DNA of 64,000 nt. Source: Flavobacterium rhamnosiphilum (GTDB lineage Bacteria; Bacteroidota; Bacteroidia; Flavobacteriales; Flavobacteriaceae). The position numbers and the translations under genes were made by a program. Location: contig NZ_SMLG01000006.1 of assembly GCF_004349195.1 (NCBI RefSeq), forward strand, positions 186,001 to 250,000, read 5' to 3'. Below the pieces are notes generated by a model. That model was not told where the DNA came from. It saw nothing but the letters and a program-made list of their open reading frames with translations, and made no database searches. Below, piece after piece: positions 26,025 through 34,919 of this stretch (the stretch's first letter is position 1; every line of letters begins with the position of its first letter).

Positions 26025-28445
26025 ATGAGCAAAGCTATGGACACACAAAACTGTTTCCATTGTGGTTTAGATATTATAAAAGAAGAAGAAATTATTTTTG
26101 ACGCGAGAAATTTTTGTTGCAATGGTTGTAAAACGGTGTACGAAATTTTTAGTCTCAATGATTTGACTTGTTATTATGATTTTGAAAAATCCCCTGGAGC
26201 AACCCCTCAAGACATTAATGGTAAATATGATTTTTTAGACAATGAAAGTATTGTATCTAAACTTTTGGAATTTCAAGAAAATTCAACCGCAATTATTTCA
26301 CTTAATATTCCTCATATTCATTGTAGCTCGTGTATTTGGATTTTGGAAAATCTACAGCGTCTTCAAAAAGGAATAAGCACTTCTCAGGTTAATTTTCCTG
26401 AAAAAAGAGTCCGAATTACTTTTAATCCTGAAGTTGTTTCTATCAAAACGATTGTTTATTTGTTGAGTTCTATTGGTTACGAACCCTACATCAGTTTAGA
26501 AAACTATGAAACGGGGACTAATAATGTAGATAGAAGTTTAACGTATAAATTAGGCGTTGCTTTCTTTTGTTTTGGAAATATCATGTTGCTTTCGTTTCCG
26601 GAATATTTTGAAGTGAAAGAATATTGGTTAGACCAATACCGTGGCTTTTTCAGATGGTTGATTTTTGCTTTAGCGTTGCCGAGCTTCTTTTATTCGGCAA
26701 GTGGCTATTATGTTTCGGCTTATAAAAGTATCAAAACCAAAATGCTCAACATTGATATTCCTATTGCTTTAGGAATTGTTGTGATGTTTGTGAGAAGTAC
26801 GTTTGATATTGTCATGGATTACGGTTCCGGTTTTTTCGACAGCTTAACCGGATTGATATTCTTCATGCTTTTGGGTAAAATGTTCCAAATCAAAACCTAT
26901 AGTTTTTTGAGTTTCGAAAGGGATTTTAAATCGTATTTTCCAATAGCAATTACCAAAATTAATGCAGATGCCTCCGAAGAAAGTGTGGCGATTTACGAAG
27001 TTGAAAAAGGCGACAGACTACTCATCAGAAACCAGGAACTCATTCCGGTTGATGGGATTTTAATTTCTGAAAAAGCAGAAATCGATTATAGTTTTGTTAC
27101 CGGAGAAGCGATTCCTATTACGAAACAATCCGGTGATAAAGTATTTGCAGGCGGAAAACAAATAGGGAAAGTTATCGAAATGGAAGTCTTACATTCTGTT
27201 TCCCAAAGTTACTTGACACAATTATGGAGTAATGATGTGTTCCAGAAAAATGTAGAACAAAAACACAAAACTATAACGGATAGCATTAGTCGTTATTTTA
27301 CGCCTATTTTATTACTGATTGCTTTTGCAGGATTTGGATATTGGATTTTTATTGATGCCAATACCGCTTTCAATGTGTTTACAGCAGTGCTTATTGTTGC
27401 ATGTCCCTGTGCTTTGGCATTGACAGCTCCATTCACTTTTGGGAACATATTACGAATTTTAGGAAAGCAGAAATTCTATCTCAAAAATGCTTTGGTTATT
27501 GAACAATTAGCGAAAGTAGATACGATTGTTTTTGATAAAACGGGAACGATTACCACCAATAAAAAATCGAATATTTCCTATGAAGGAACCGTTCTTTCCG
27601 ATGAAAATTTGTTGCTGATAAAAAATGTGCTTCGGGCTTCAAATCATCCCTTGAGCAGAATGTTGTATGATTATTTGCCTATTCCAATTTTGCAAAATAA
27701 ATCAGCAAATGACACCAAAAAGTTGAAAGTGGATCATTTTGAAGAAATTACCGGAAAAGGGATTCAAGCCCAGATTTTTGGCCACCAAATTCAAATAGGT
27801 TCTGCCGCTTTTGTAGATAAAATAGAAGAAAATAACATTCAGCAAACGTCGGTTCACATAAAGATAAATGATGTTTATTACGGAAAATTCATTTTTAACA
27901 ATCAATACAGAGAAGGACTTGAACAGCTTTTCAAGAACTTAAGCAGTAAATATCAAATCAAGGTTTTATCTGGTGACAATGAGGGCGAACGTGACACTCT
28001 TGAACAACTTTTGCCGAAAGGCACGGAATTAATTTTCAATCAGAAACCAGAACAAAAATTAGAATTTATTAAAAACTTACAGGAAAAAGGCAAAAATGTA
28101 ATGATGGTAGGTGATGGGCTGAATGATGCAGGAGCTTTGGCACAAAGTAATGTTGGGATTTCAATTTCTGAAAATGTGAATGTTTTTTCACCGGCCTGTG
28201 ATGCAATTTTGGATGCCAATGAGTTTCAAAAATTGAACTATTTCTTGAAATTATCCAAGAATTCCATAACGACCATCAAAATGAGTTTTGCACTATCCTT
28301 ATTATACAATGTGGTGGGATTATCGTTTGCTATTACAGGTAATTTATTGCCTTTGGTAGCAGCTATTATCATGCCTTTGAGTACAATAACCATTGTAAGT
28401 TTTGTAACGGTGATGAGTAGTTATTATGCAAATAGAATTATATAA
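26025..28445 (+). CDS. ccoI: Heavy-metal (copper) P-type ATPase, CcoI/FixI type
   Basis: Membrane pump that supplies copper for cbb3 oxidase assembly. The N-terminus has an extra metal-binding zone, CFHCGL and CCNGCKTVYEIF, typical of the CcoI group. The HMA domain follows with IPHIHCSSCIWILENLQ. TGEAIPIT is the actuator motif, ACPCALALTAP the transport site in the sixth helix, FDKTGTITT the phosphorylation site, and MMVGDGLNDAGALAQSN the hinge motif. The frame is open from 26001, but the promoter geometry places transcription near 26019. Starts at 26025 (MSKAMD) or 26037 (MDTQNC) are therefore more likely. It is the first gene of the oxidase cluster. Confidence 0.93.
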   Translation: MSKAMDTQNCFHCGLDIIKEEEIIFDARNFCCNGCKTVYEIFSLNDLTCYYDFEKSPGATPQDINGKYDFLDNESIVSKLLEFQENSTAIISLNIPHIHCSSCIWILENLQRLQKGISTSQVNFPEKRVRITFNPEVVSIKTIVYLLSSIGYEPYISLENYETGTNNVDRSLTYKLGVAFFCFGNIMLLSFPEYFEVKEYWLDQYRGFFRWLIFALALPSFFYSASGYYVSAYKSIKTKMLNIDIPIALGIVVMFVRSTFDIVMDYGSGFFDSLTGLIFFMLLGKMFQIKTYSFLSFERDFKSYFPIAITKINADASEESVAIYEVEKGDRLLIRNQELIPVDGILISEKAEIDYSFVTGEAIPITKQSGDKVFAGGKQIGKVIEMEVLHSVSQSYLTQLWSNDVFQKNVEQKHKTITDSISRYFTPILLLIAFAGFGYWIFIDANTAFNVFTAVLIVACPCALALTAPFTFGNILRILGKQKFYLKNALVIEQLAKVDTIVFDKTGTITTNKKSNISYEGTVLSDENLLLIKNVLRASNHPLSRMLYDYLPIPILQNKSANDTKKLKVDHFEEITGKGIQAQIFGHQIQIGSAAFVDKIEENNIQQTSVHIKINDVYYGKFIFNNQYREGLEQLFKNLSSKYQIKVLSGDNEGERDTLEQLLPKGTELIFNQKPEQKLEFIKNLQEKGKNVMMVGDGLNDAGALAQSNVGISISENVNVFSPACDAILDANEFQKLNYFLKLSKNSITTIKMSFALSLLYNVVGLSFAITGNLLPLVAAIIMPLSTITIVSFVTVMSSYYANRII

Positions 28446-28491
28446 GTTTTTGAGTTGCGCTTTCACATAAATTTAACATATGTCAATAAGT

Positions 28492-28505
28492 ATGACAAAT
28501 GTCAT
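28492..28505. promoter_or_regulatory. Fnr-like operator upstream of ccoS
   Basis: Perfect palindrome ATGAC-AAAT-GTCAT ending 22 bp before the -7 element at 28528-28535. Its centre would sit near -42 of the predicted transcript start, the usual place for a class II Crp/Fnr activator. Confidence 0.8.
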
Positions 28506-28527
28506 ATTTTACTCGAAAACGTCAAAG

Positions 28528-28535
28528 TAACTTTG
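28528..28535 (+). promoter_or_regulatory. -7 promoter element of the ccoS-ccoNOQP operon
   Basis: Reads TAACTTTG, a full consensus match, 17 bp before the ccoS ATG. Confidence 0.65.
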
Positions 28536-28552
28536 TTAACACAAATTAAGGT

Positions 28553-28744
28553 ATGAGTGTCATTTATTTATTAATCTCCATCAGTATAATAGTCGCCATT
28601 GGTTTCTTTATTGCTTTTATACGAGCAGTAAAAACAGGTCAATACGACGACGATTATACGCCATCAGTCAGAATGTTATTTGACGATGAGCTAATTCAGT
28701 CGAAAGTTAAAAAACCGAAAGCCGAAAGTTCAACGACTTTATAA
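28553..28744 (+). CDS. ccoS: cbb3-type cytochrome oxidase assembly protein CcoS
   Basis: Small assembly factor needed for cofactor insertion into cbb3 oxidase. It is a single-pass membrane protein: a hydrophobic helix IYLLISISIIVAIGFFIAFI at residues 4-23, then a short polar tail with GQYDDDYTPSVRMLFDDE, the DD-rich region typical of CcoS. It is 63 aa. It is the first gene after the strong Fnr-like site and 45 bp before ccoNO. Confidence 0.9.
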   Translation: MSVIYLLISISIIVAIGFFIAFIRAVKTGQYDDDYTPSVRMLFDDELIQSKVKKPKAESSTTL

Positions 28745-28789
28745 TATTCAACTTTAAATACTAAAATTAAAATAAAAACAAATTTAATT

Positions 28790-30979
28790 ATGGAAATGCA
28801 GCAGTTTTATTATGACAACAAAATTGTAAAAAAATTCATTTACGCGACCATTGTCTTTGGAGTGGTAGGAATGTTGGTGGGGCTTACATTGGCCTTTATG
28901 TTCCTTTTTCCAAATATTACTGATGGTATTTCGTGGTTGAGTTACGGTCGATTAAGACCTTTACATACCAATGCCGTTATTTTTGCCTTCGTAGGGAACG
29001 CAATGTTTGCCGGTATTTATTATTCATTACAGCGATTGTTAAAAGCCAGAATGTTCAGTGATTTTTTGAGTAATCTTAATTTCTGGGGTTGGCAATTAAT
29101 TATTGTCGCTGCAGCCATATCATTACCGTTAGGATATAGCTCTTCAAAAGAATATGCCGAATTAGAATGGCCAATAGATATTGCGATTGCATTGATTTGG
29201 GTTGTTTTTGGGATCAATATGATTGGAACCATTTTAAAACGTAGAGAGCGCCATTTATATGTTGCGATTTGGTTTTACTTGGCAACATTCGTTACCGTGG
29301 CAGTTTTACATATTTTCAATAGTTTATCATTGCCGGTTTCTGGAATGAAAAGTTATTCTGTTTATGCAGGAGTTCAAGATGCTTTAGTACAGTGGTGGTA
29401 CGGTCATAATGCGGTAGCGTTTTTCTTGACCACACCTTTCTTGGGATTAATGTATTATTTTGTTCCAAAAGCGGCGAATCGTCCGGTATATTCTTATAGA
29501 CTGTCAATTGTTCACTTTTGGTCGTTGATTTTTATCTACATCTGGGCTGGACCGCACCATTTATTATATTCTGCTTTGCCTAACTGGGCACAAAATTTAG
29601 GAGTTGCTTTCTCTATTATGTTGATTGCGCCATCTTGGGGTGGAATGATAAACGGACTTTTAACGTTGAGAGGTGTTTGGGATAAAGTACGTGTGGAACC
29701 CGTTTTGAAATTTTTCGTAGTAGCGATTACCGGTTACGGAATGGCGACTTTTGAAGGTCCGATGTTATCGCTTAAAAATGTAAATGCTATCGCGCATTAT
29801 ACGGATTGGATTATTGCTCACGTTCACGTTGGCGCATTGGCTTGGAATGGATTTATGGCTTTTGGTATGATTTATTGGTTGGTTCCCAGAATGACCAAAA
29901 GCAATTTGTACTCTCTTAAGTTAGCTAATTTTCACTTTTGGATAGGTACTTTAGGTATTATATTATATACGATTCCAATGTATGTTGCTGGTTTTTTACA
30001 AGCATCTATGTGGAAACAATTCAATCCGGACGGAACTTTAACCTACGGGAACTTCCTTGAAACAGTAACTCAAATCATGCCAATGTATTGGATGAGAGCT
30101 ATTGGTGGAACCCTTTATTTAATTGGAATGTTCACTTTGGTGTACAACATTATTCAAACCGTAAGAGCAGGTTCTAAAATTGAAGATGAATTAGCTGAAG
30201 CTCCTGAATTATTGAAAATTAGTGCAGGAAGAGTAAAAGGGGAAAAATTTCACCCTTGGTTAGAAAGAAAACCGATTCAGTTAACTATTTTGGCAACAGT
30301 TGCAATTTTAATTGGTGGTGTTATCCAAATTGTACCAACGATTATGGTTAAATCCAATATTCCAACCATTGCAAGTGTAAAACCGTATTCTCCATTAGAA
30401 TTAGAAGGACGTGATTTATACATTCGTGAAGGTTGTGTAGGTTGTCACTCGCAGTCAGTTCGTCCTTTCCGTAGTGAGGTAGAACGTTATGGACCGCAAT
30501 CTAAAGCAGGAGAATTTGTTTACGATCATCCATTCCTTTGGGGATCAAAACGTACAGGTCCGGATTTATTAAGAGTAGGAGCAAAATACAATGACAATTG
30601 GCATTTTAACCACTTTTGGAATCCGCAAAGCACCTCTGCAGGTTCAATTATGCCAGGTTACAAGTGGCTGTTTGACAATAAACCAATGGATGTTTCTTTG
30701 ACTCAAAAGAAAATGCAGGTTATGGTAACACTTGGTGTTCCTTACTCAGAAGCTCAGATTGCAAGTGGTTTAGATGATTTAAGAAAACAAGCGATTGCAA
30801 TTGAAGAAAGCTTGAAAAATGATCCTGACTTCGTGAAAAGTTATGACGAAAGCAAGAAAAAAGCCGAAGCCAGAGGAGAGAAATTTGTTCCAATGAACGA
30901 AAGGGAGATCGTTGCCTTGATTGCTTATATGCAAAGACTTGGAACGGATATTAAAGTAAAAGATATCGCTAAAAAATAA
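28790..30979 (+). CDS. ccoN: Fused cbb3 cytochrome oxidase subunits I and II (CcoN-CcoO)
   Basis: Catalytic core of the high-affinity terminal oxidase in the cytoplasmic membrane. Residues from about 15 to 460 are CcoN, a many-helix haem-copper oxidase domain with RLRPLHTNAVIFAFVGNAMF, WYGHNAVAFFLTTPFLG and DWIIAHVHVGALAWNG, which hold haem and copper histidines. After a linker and one more helix (about residues 500-520) comes CcoO, with the haem c site EGCVGCHSQSVRPFRSE near residues 545-561. Fusion of N and O in one chain of 729 aa is usual in Bacteroidota. It is followed 5 bp later by ccoQ. Confidence 0.96.
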   Translation: MEMQQFYYDNKIVKKFIYATIVFGVVGMLVGLTLAFMFLFPNITDGISWLSYGRLRPLHTNAVIFAFVGNAMFAGIYYSLQRLLKARMFSDFLSNLNFWGWQLIIVAAAISLPLGYSSSKEYAELEWPIDIAIALIWVVFGINMIGTILKRRERHLYVAIWFYLATFVTVAVLHIFNSLSLPVSGMKSYSVYAGVQDALVQWWYGHNAVAFFLTTPFLGLMYYFVPKAANRPVYSYRLSIVHFWSLIFIYIWAGPHHLLYSALPNWAQNLGVAFSIMLIAPSWGGMINGLLTLRGVWDKVRVEPVLKFFVVAITGYGMATFEGPMLSLKNVNAIAHYTDWIIAHVHVGALAWNGFMAFGMIYWLVPRMTKSNLYSLKLANFHFWIGTLGIILYTIPMYVAGFLQASMWKQFNPDGTLTYGNFLETVTQIMPMYWMRAIGGTLYLIGMFTLVYNIIQTVRAGSKIEDELAEAPELLKISAGRVKGEKFHPWLERKPIQLTILATVAILIGGVIQIVPTIMVKSNIPTIASVKPYSPLELEGRDLYIREGCVGCHSQSVRPFRSEVERYGPQSKAGEFVYDHPFLWGSKRTGPDLLRVGAKYNDNWHFNHFWNPQSTSAGSIMPGYKWLFDNKPMDVSLTQKKMQVMVTLGVPYSEAQIASGLDDLRKQAIAIEESLKNDPDFVKSYDESKKKAEARGEKFVPMNEREIVALIAYMQRLGTDIKVKDIAKK

Positions 30980-30984
30980 AAGTT

Positions 30985-31155
30985 ATGTTCGAACAAATAA
31001 AACACAATATGGAAACGATTGAAGGTGTGGCAATATATCCCATCTTATCATTATTAATTTTTTTCGTCTTTTTCGTGGGCTTGGGTCTATGGGTGTTCTC
31101 CTATAAGAAAGAAACGATAAATGAATTGAGTCAAATTCCATTGAGAGACAATTAA
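30985..31155 (+). CDS. ccoQ: cbb3 oxidase small subunit CcoQ-like
   Basis: A short gene of 56 aa located between ccoNO and ccoP. The protein starts MFEQIKHNMETIEGVAIYPI, has one membrane helix (about LSLLIFFVFFVGLGLWVFSY), and ends with a polar tail NELSQIPLRDN. Position, size and topology match CcoQ/FixQ, which stabilises the oxidase. It starts only 5 bp after the ccoNO stop codon. Confidence 0.88.
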   Translation: MFEQIKHNMETIEGVAIYPILSLLIFFVFFVGLGLWVFSYKKETINELSQIPLRDN

Positions 31156-31182
31156 ATAGTATAATTTTTTAAAATTTAGAAA

Positions 31183-32082
31183 ATGAAAAAATTAATTCCA
31201 GTATACGTTAGAGTACCTGTTATTTTCTTTGCTGTAATGATGGCAATGGAATATTTCATAGACTCAGGAGATCGACCTGCTTTTATAAAATTTCCAATGG
31301 TTTCTGTATTCTTATTCGTGTTTCTTTTCCTTTTGATTGCAATAGAAATCACGATGAAAGCAGTTGATACTATTACCTATCATTTATTGACTGAGGAACA
31401 AAAAGCCAAATTAAATGAAGCAAATGATTTGAGCTTCAAGGATAGTGAGTGGTACAAAAAATTGATGGAGAAATTGACTAAAACAGAGTCATTAGCCAAT
31501 GAAGATCAGTTATTATTAGAACACGATTACGACGGAATAAAAGAATTAGATAATAATTTACCGACATGGTGGGTGTATTTATTTTATGCTTGTATCGTTT
31601 TTGGGGTTGTTTATATGGTGCAATATGAAGTATTAGGGGCTGATAATCAGGAAATGGAACTTAAAAAAGAAGTTGCTCAAGCCAAAATTGATATTGCGGA
31701 ATATATGAAAACTGCTCCGGACATGATGGATGAAAAAACGGTGACTTTGTTGACAGATCCTGCTGATTTAGCAGCTGGAAAAGAGATTTTCACTACTAAT
31801 TGCGCCGCTTGTCACAGAGCTGATGCTGGAGGTCAGATAGGACCAAATTTAACGGATGACCAATGGATTTTAGGTGGTGGAATAAAAAATGTGTTTCATA
31901 CGCTGGTCAATGGAGGACGTGACGGAAAAGGAATGATTTCCTGGAAAGGAACATTGAAACCTAAAGAAATGCAAAAAGTTGCCAGCTATATTTTATCCTT
32001 AAAAGGAAGCAATCCACCAGCTGCTAAAGCTTCGGAAGGGGAAGTTTGGGTAGAAGAAAATGTTACAGTTGCAGTTAAATAA
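31183..32082 (+). CDS. ccoP: cbb3 oxidase subunit III (CcoP), apparently mono-haem
   Basis: Membrane-anchored cytochrome c subunit that feeds electrons to CcoO/CcoN. Two helices lie in the first 60 residues and another, WWVYLFYACIVFGVVYMVQY, near 127-146. That last one is the usual CcoP anchor before the periplasmic cytochrome domain. Only one haem-binding motif, CAACH, is visible (near residue 209), with the distal Met probably in GKGMISWKG. Canonical proteobacterial CcoP has two CxxCH motifs. The extra N-terminal helices and mono-haem domain are noteworthy. At 299 aa it fits Bacteroidota forms. Confidence 0.92.
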   Translation: MKKLIPVYVRVPVIFFAVMMAMEYFIDSGDRPAFIKFPMVSVFLFVFLFLLIAIEITMKAVDTITYHLLTEEQKAKLNEANDLSFKDSEWYKKLMEKLTKTESLANEDQLLLEHDYDGIKELDNNLPTWWVYLFYACIVFGVVYMVQYEVLGADNQEMELKKEVAQAKIDIAEYMKTAPDMMDEKTVTLLTDPADLAAGKEIFTTNCAACHRADAGGQIGPNLTDDQWILGGGIKNVFHTLVNGGRDGKGMISWKGTLKPKEMQKVASYILSLKGSNPPAAKASEGEVWVEENVTVAVK

Positions 32083-32158
32083 CAATTAGAAACACACGTT
32101 TTTATTTAGCTTAAGAATTTTAATAATTATTTTGAACTTGTGTTTTAAATAAAAAAAA

Positions 32159-33577
32159 ATGTCAAAATTACCAGACGAAGCTTTTAGAGATACCATCGGG
32201 ACGATTGATGAAGAAGGAAACAGAAAATTTATTTTCCCCAAAAAGCCTTCTGGAAAGTTTTATGATTACAGAAAATGGATTAGTTATTTTTTACTGATTG
32301 TACTTGTTGCGAATCCTTTTATAAAGATAAATGGCAATCAGTTCATGATGTTCAATATATTGGAAAGGAGATTTAATATTTTCGGATTTCCATTTTGGCC
32401 ACAGGATATTTATCTGTTCGTTCTTTTTATGATTATTGGTGTCGTTTTCGTCATTCTTTTTACGGTGATTTATGGACGAATATTTTGCGGATGGATTTGT
32501 CCGCAGACCATCTTTTTAGAAATGGTTTTCCGCAGAATAGAATACTGGATTGAAGGCGATCGTGGTGCTCAGATTCGTTTGGAAAAGCAGGAATGGAATG
32601 CAGAGAAAATCAGAAAAAAAGCCTTTAAATGGACTCTGTTTTTAATCATTTCTTTTTTTATTGCCAATGTTTTTCTGGCGTATCTTATCAGCAGTGACAA
32701 GTTACTTTTAATGATTGAAGAAGGACCTGAAAATCATCTGAGTACTTTGGTTTCGTTATTGATTTTTACAGGAGTTTTCTATTTTATTTTTGCATGGTTT
32801 AGAGAACAAGTTTGTATTATAGCCTGTCCTTACGGAAGATTGCAAGGCGTTTTATTAGACGATAAATCGATAAATGTAGCGTACGATTTTGTTCGTGGCG
32901 AAAAAGAAGTGGGCAGGGCTAAATTCAACAAACAAGAGGATAGAGCAGCTACCGGAAAAGGCGATTGTATTGATTGTAAGCAATGCGTAAATGTTTGTCC
33001 AACCGGAATTGATATCAGAAACGGGACACAAATGGAATGTATCAATTGTACCGCTTGTATTGATGAATGTGACACGATTATGGACGGTATAGGATTGCCT
33101 AAAGGACTGATTCGTTATGCTTCGGAAGAGGAAATCGAGAAAAAAGTAAAGTTCAAGTTCACGCCTAGAATGAAAGGCTATTCAGCCGTATTATTCATTT
33201 TGACAGGTATTTTGATTGGATTGTTGTTTTTACGTTCTGATGTTGAAGCCAGTATATTGAGGCTTCCGGGTCAGTTGTTCGAACACAAAGGCGAAAATAT
33301 CAGTAACATTTATACTTTTAAAATTATCAATAAAACCAACACTGATTTTAATGATATTCATTTCAAATTGGTGGGCATAAAAGGAACTTTAAAAGTGGTT
33401 GGGAAGAAAGATTTAAAAGTACCAAAACAAGGTATGAATGGAGGAACGTTATTTGTGGAAATCAACCAAAATTTATTGGACAGCGATAAAACAAAATTGA
33501 AAATTGAGGTTTATAATGGAGATGAAAAAATTGAAACCAGCAGCACTAACTTTTTGAGTCCGCGAAGTTTTGATTAA
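32159..33577 (+). CDS. ccoG: cbb3 oxidase accessory protein CcoG (FixG/RdxA)
   Basis: Membrane-bound iron-sulfur protein linked to copper handling in cbb3 assembly. Hydrophobic segments lie near residues 40-57, 82-105, 156-175 and 194-213. Polyferredoxin-type motifs follow: GRIFCGWICPQTIF, EQVCIIACPYGRLQG, then two 4Fe-4S motifs DCIDCKQCVNVCPTGID and MECINCTACIDECD (about residues 265-305). A further helix precedes a C-terminal immunoglobulin-like domain (about 370-472). The family length is preserved at 472 aa. Confidence 0.95.
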   Translation: MSKLPDEAFRDTIGTIDEEGNRKFIFPKKPSGKFYDYRKWISYFLLIVLVANPFIKINGNQFMMFNILERRFNIFGFPFWPQDIYLFVLFMIIGVVFVILFTVIYGRIFCGWICPQTIFLEMVFRRIEYWIEGDRGAQIRLEKQEWNAEKIRKKAFKWTLFLIISFFIANVFLAYLISSDKLLLMIEEGPENHLSTLVSLLIFTGVFYFIFAWFREQVCIIACPYGRLQGVLLDDKSINVAYDFVRGEKEVGRAKFNKQEDRAATGKGDCIDCKQCVNVCPTGIDIRNGTQMECINCTACIDECDTIMDGIGLPKGLIRYASEEEIEKKVKFKFTPRMKGYSAVLFILTGILIGLLFLRSDVEASILRLPGQLFEHKGENISNIYTFKIINKTNTDFNDIHFKLVGIKGTLKVVGKKDLKVPKQGMNGGTLFVEINQNLLDSDKTKLKIEVYNGDEKIETSSTNFLSPRSFD

Positions 33578-33619
33578 TATCCTTTTAACCTAGGATTAGA
33601 ATTTATAAAAAAATAGATC

Positions 33620-34072
33620 ATGAAAATTAGCTGGGGAACAGGAATCGTAATCGCTTTTGGTTTGTTTATAACCTTCATTTTGTATTTTGTTTTTACGGTA
33701 CAATCCGATTCAAAATATGACAATGAGTTAGTTGTAGAAGAATATTACAAACATGATGCGCATTTTGGAGATGAAATGGCACGAATTCAAAATGTAGAAG
33801 ATTTGGCTCAAAAGCCAACAATAAATATTGTTTCAAATGGAGTTGAAATAGCATTCCCAAAAGTATTTGTTCCAAAAAACATCAAAGGTAAAGTGTCCTT
33901 TTACAGACCGTCTAACAAAAAATTAGATTTTGAAATTCCCATTTCACTATCTGATGCTACTACTTTGCTCATACCTAAAAAAAGTTTGGCAGGCGGTCGA
34001 TGGGACATTAATATGGAATGGCAATATGATGGAAAATCGTATTTGTCTAAAGAAACAATATATATGAATTAG
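33620..34072 (+). CDS. FixH/CcoH-like cbb3 assembly protein
   Basis: Single-pass membrane protein of 150 aa. An N-terminal helix, GTGIVIAFGLFITFILYFVFTV, precedes a periplasmic domain with VVEEYYKHDAHFGDEMARIQN, the conserved FixH region. The domain ends in GGRWDINMEWQYDGKSYLSKETIYM, also typical. FixH works with the copper ATPase during oxidase assembly. It lies 42 bp after ccoG and before the TauE/SafE gene. Confidence 0.88.
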   Translation: MKISWGTGIVIAFGLFITFILYFVFTVQSDSKYDNELVVEEYYKHDAHFGDEMARIQNVEDLAQKPTINIVSNGVEIAFPKVFVPKNIKGKVSFYRPSNKKLDFEIPISLSDATTLLIPKKSLAGGRWDINMEWQYDGKSYLSKETIYMN

Positions 34073-34075
34073 TCT

Positions 34076-34127
34076 TAAAGTCAAAAGTCAGAAAGTCCAT
34101 CAATTGGCTTTAAGACTTTTGACTTTA
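34076..34127. other. 14-bp perfect inverted repeat between fixH and the TauE/SafE gene
   Basis: Arms TAAAGTCAAAAGTC (34076-34089) and GACTTTTGACTTTA (34114-34127) enclose 24 bp. No clean T-tract follows on the plus strand, so it may be an RNA-processing or stability element rather than a terminator. Confidence 0.55.
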
Positions 34128-34145
34128 TGACATTAGACTAAAAAA

Positions 34146-34847
34146 ATGCTTTACACTGCCTTCATTTTCGGTTTAATAAGTAGTTTTCACTGCATTGGTA
34201 TGTGCGGTCCTATTGCTATGATGTTGCCCGTAGACAGAACGAATCAGGCCAAAAAAGCAACTCAAATCATTACCTATCATTTAGGAAGATTAACGGCTTA
34301 CGCGACTATTGGTTTTGTTTTTGGACTGCTTGGAAAAGGGTTTTTTATGGCTGGTTTACAACAGAATTTATCCATATTCATTGGTGTAGCCATGATTGTT
34401 GTAGTTTTGACTCCGGAGAAAATTTTTGCTAAATACAATTTTTCAAAACCTGTTTTTAAATTAATTTCTAAAATCAAAACGGCTTTAGGAAGTCAGTTTA
34501 GAAACAAGAGTTATAAATCCCTGTTCACTATTGGTTTGTTGAATGGCTTTTTGCCTTGCGGAATGGTTTATGTTGCCTTGTTTGGTGCTATCGCGATGCA
34601 AAGTGAAAGTCTTGGGGTTTTGTATATGATTTTATTCGGATTAGGAACCGTTCCTATGATGAGCAGCGTCGTGTATATCAATTCGTTTTTAACGGTGCCT
34701 ATTCGAAACAGAATCCAAAAAGCGATTCCTTATGTGGCGGTATGCATTGGTTGTTTATTTATTTTAAGAGGATTGGGATTGGGAATTCCTTACATTTCTC
34801 CAACTAATATGAGTTTGTTTATTCAAGCCGATCCTAATTGTCATTAA
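34146..34847 (+). CDS. Sulfite exporter TauE/SafE family protein of the cbb3 cluster
   Basis: Integral membrane protein of 233 aa with about six helices. The start MLYTAFIFGLISSFHCIGMCGPIAMM is the signature of the DsbD-like/SafE proteins that sit next to cbb3 oxidase genes, and the HCxxMCGP motif may bind copper. A second family motif is IGLLNGFLPCGMVYVALFGA near residues 129-148. It probably helps copper transfer for oxidase assembly, which is inferred from context. A terminator follows it. Confidence 0.86.
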   Translation: MLYTAFIFGLISSFHCIGMCGPIAMMLPVDRTNQAKKATQIITYHLGRLTAYATIGFVFGLLGKGFFMAGLQQNLSIFIGVAMIVVVLTPEKIFAKYNFSKPVFKLISKIKTALGSQFRNKSYKSLFTIGLLNGFLPCGMVYVALFGAIAMQSESLGVLYMILFGLGTVPMMSSVVYINSFLTVPIRNRIQKAIPYVAVCIGCLFILRGLGLGIPYISPTNMSLFIQADPNCH

Positions 34848-34867
34848 TTTTCTAATAGTTTAGTATA

Positions 34868-34898
34868 AAAAAAGCACGCCATTCAGCGTGCTTTTTTA
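34868..34898. terminator. Bidirectional terminator between the oxidase cluster and hemN
   Basis: Stem AAAGCACGC/GCGTGCTTT with a six-base loop and T-tracts on both sides. Confidence 0.88.
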
Positions 34899-34919
34899 TT
34901 TTTGTAAGATTGAGAAACA

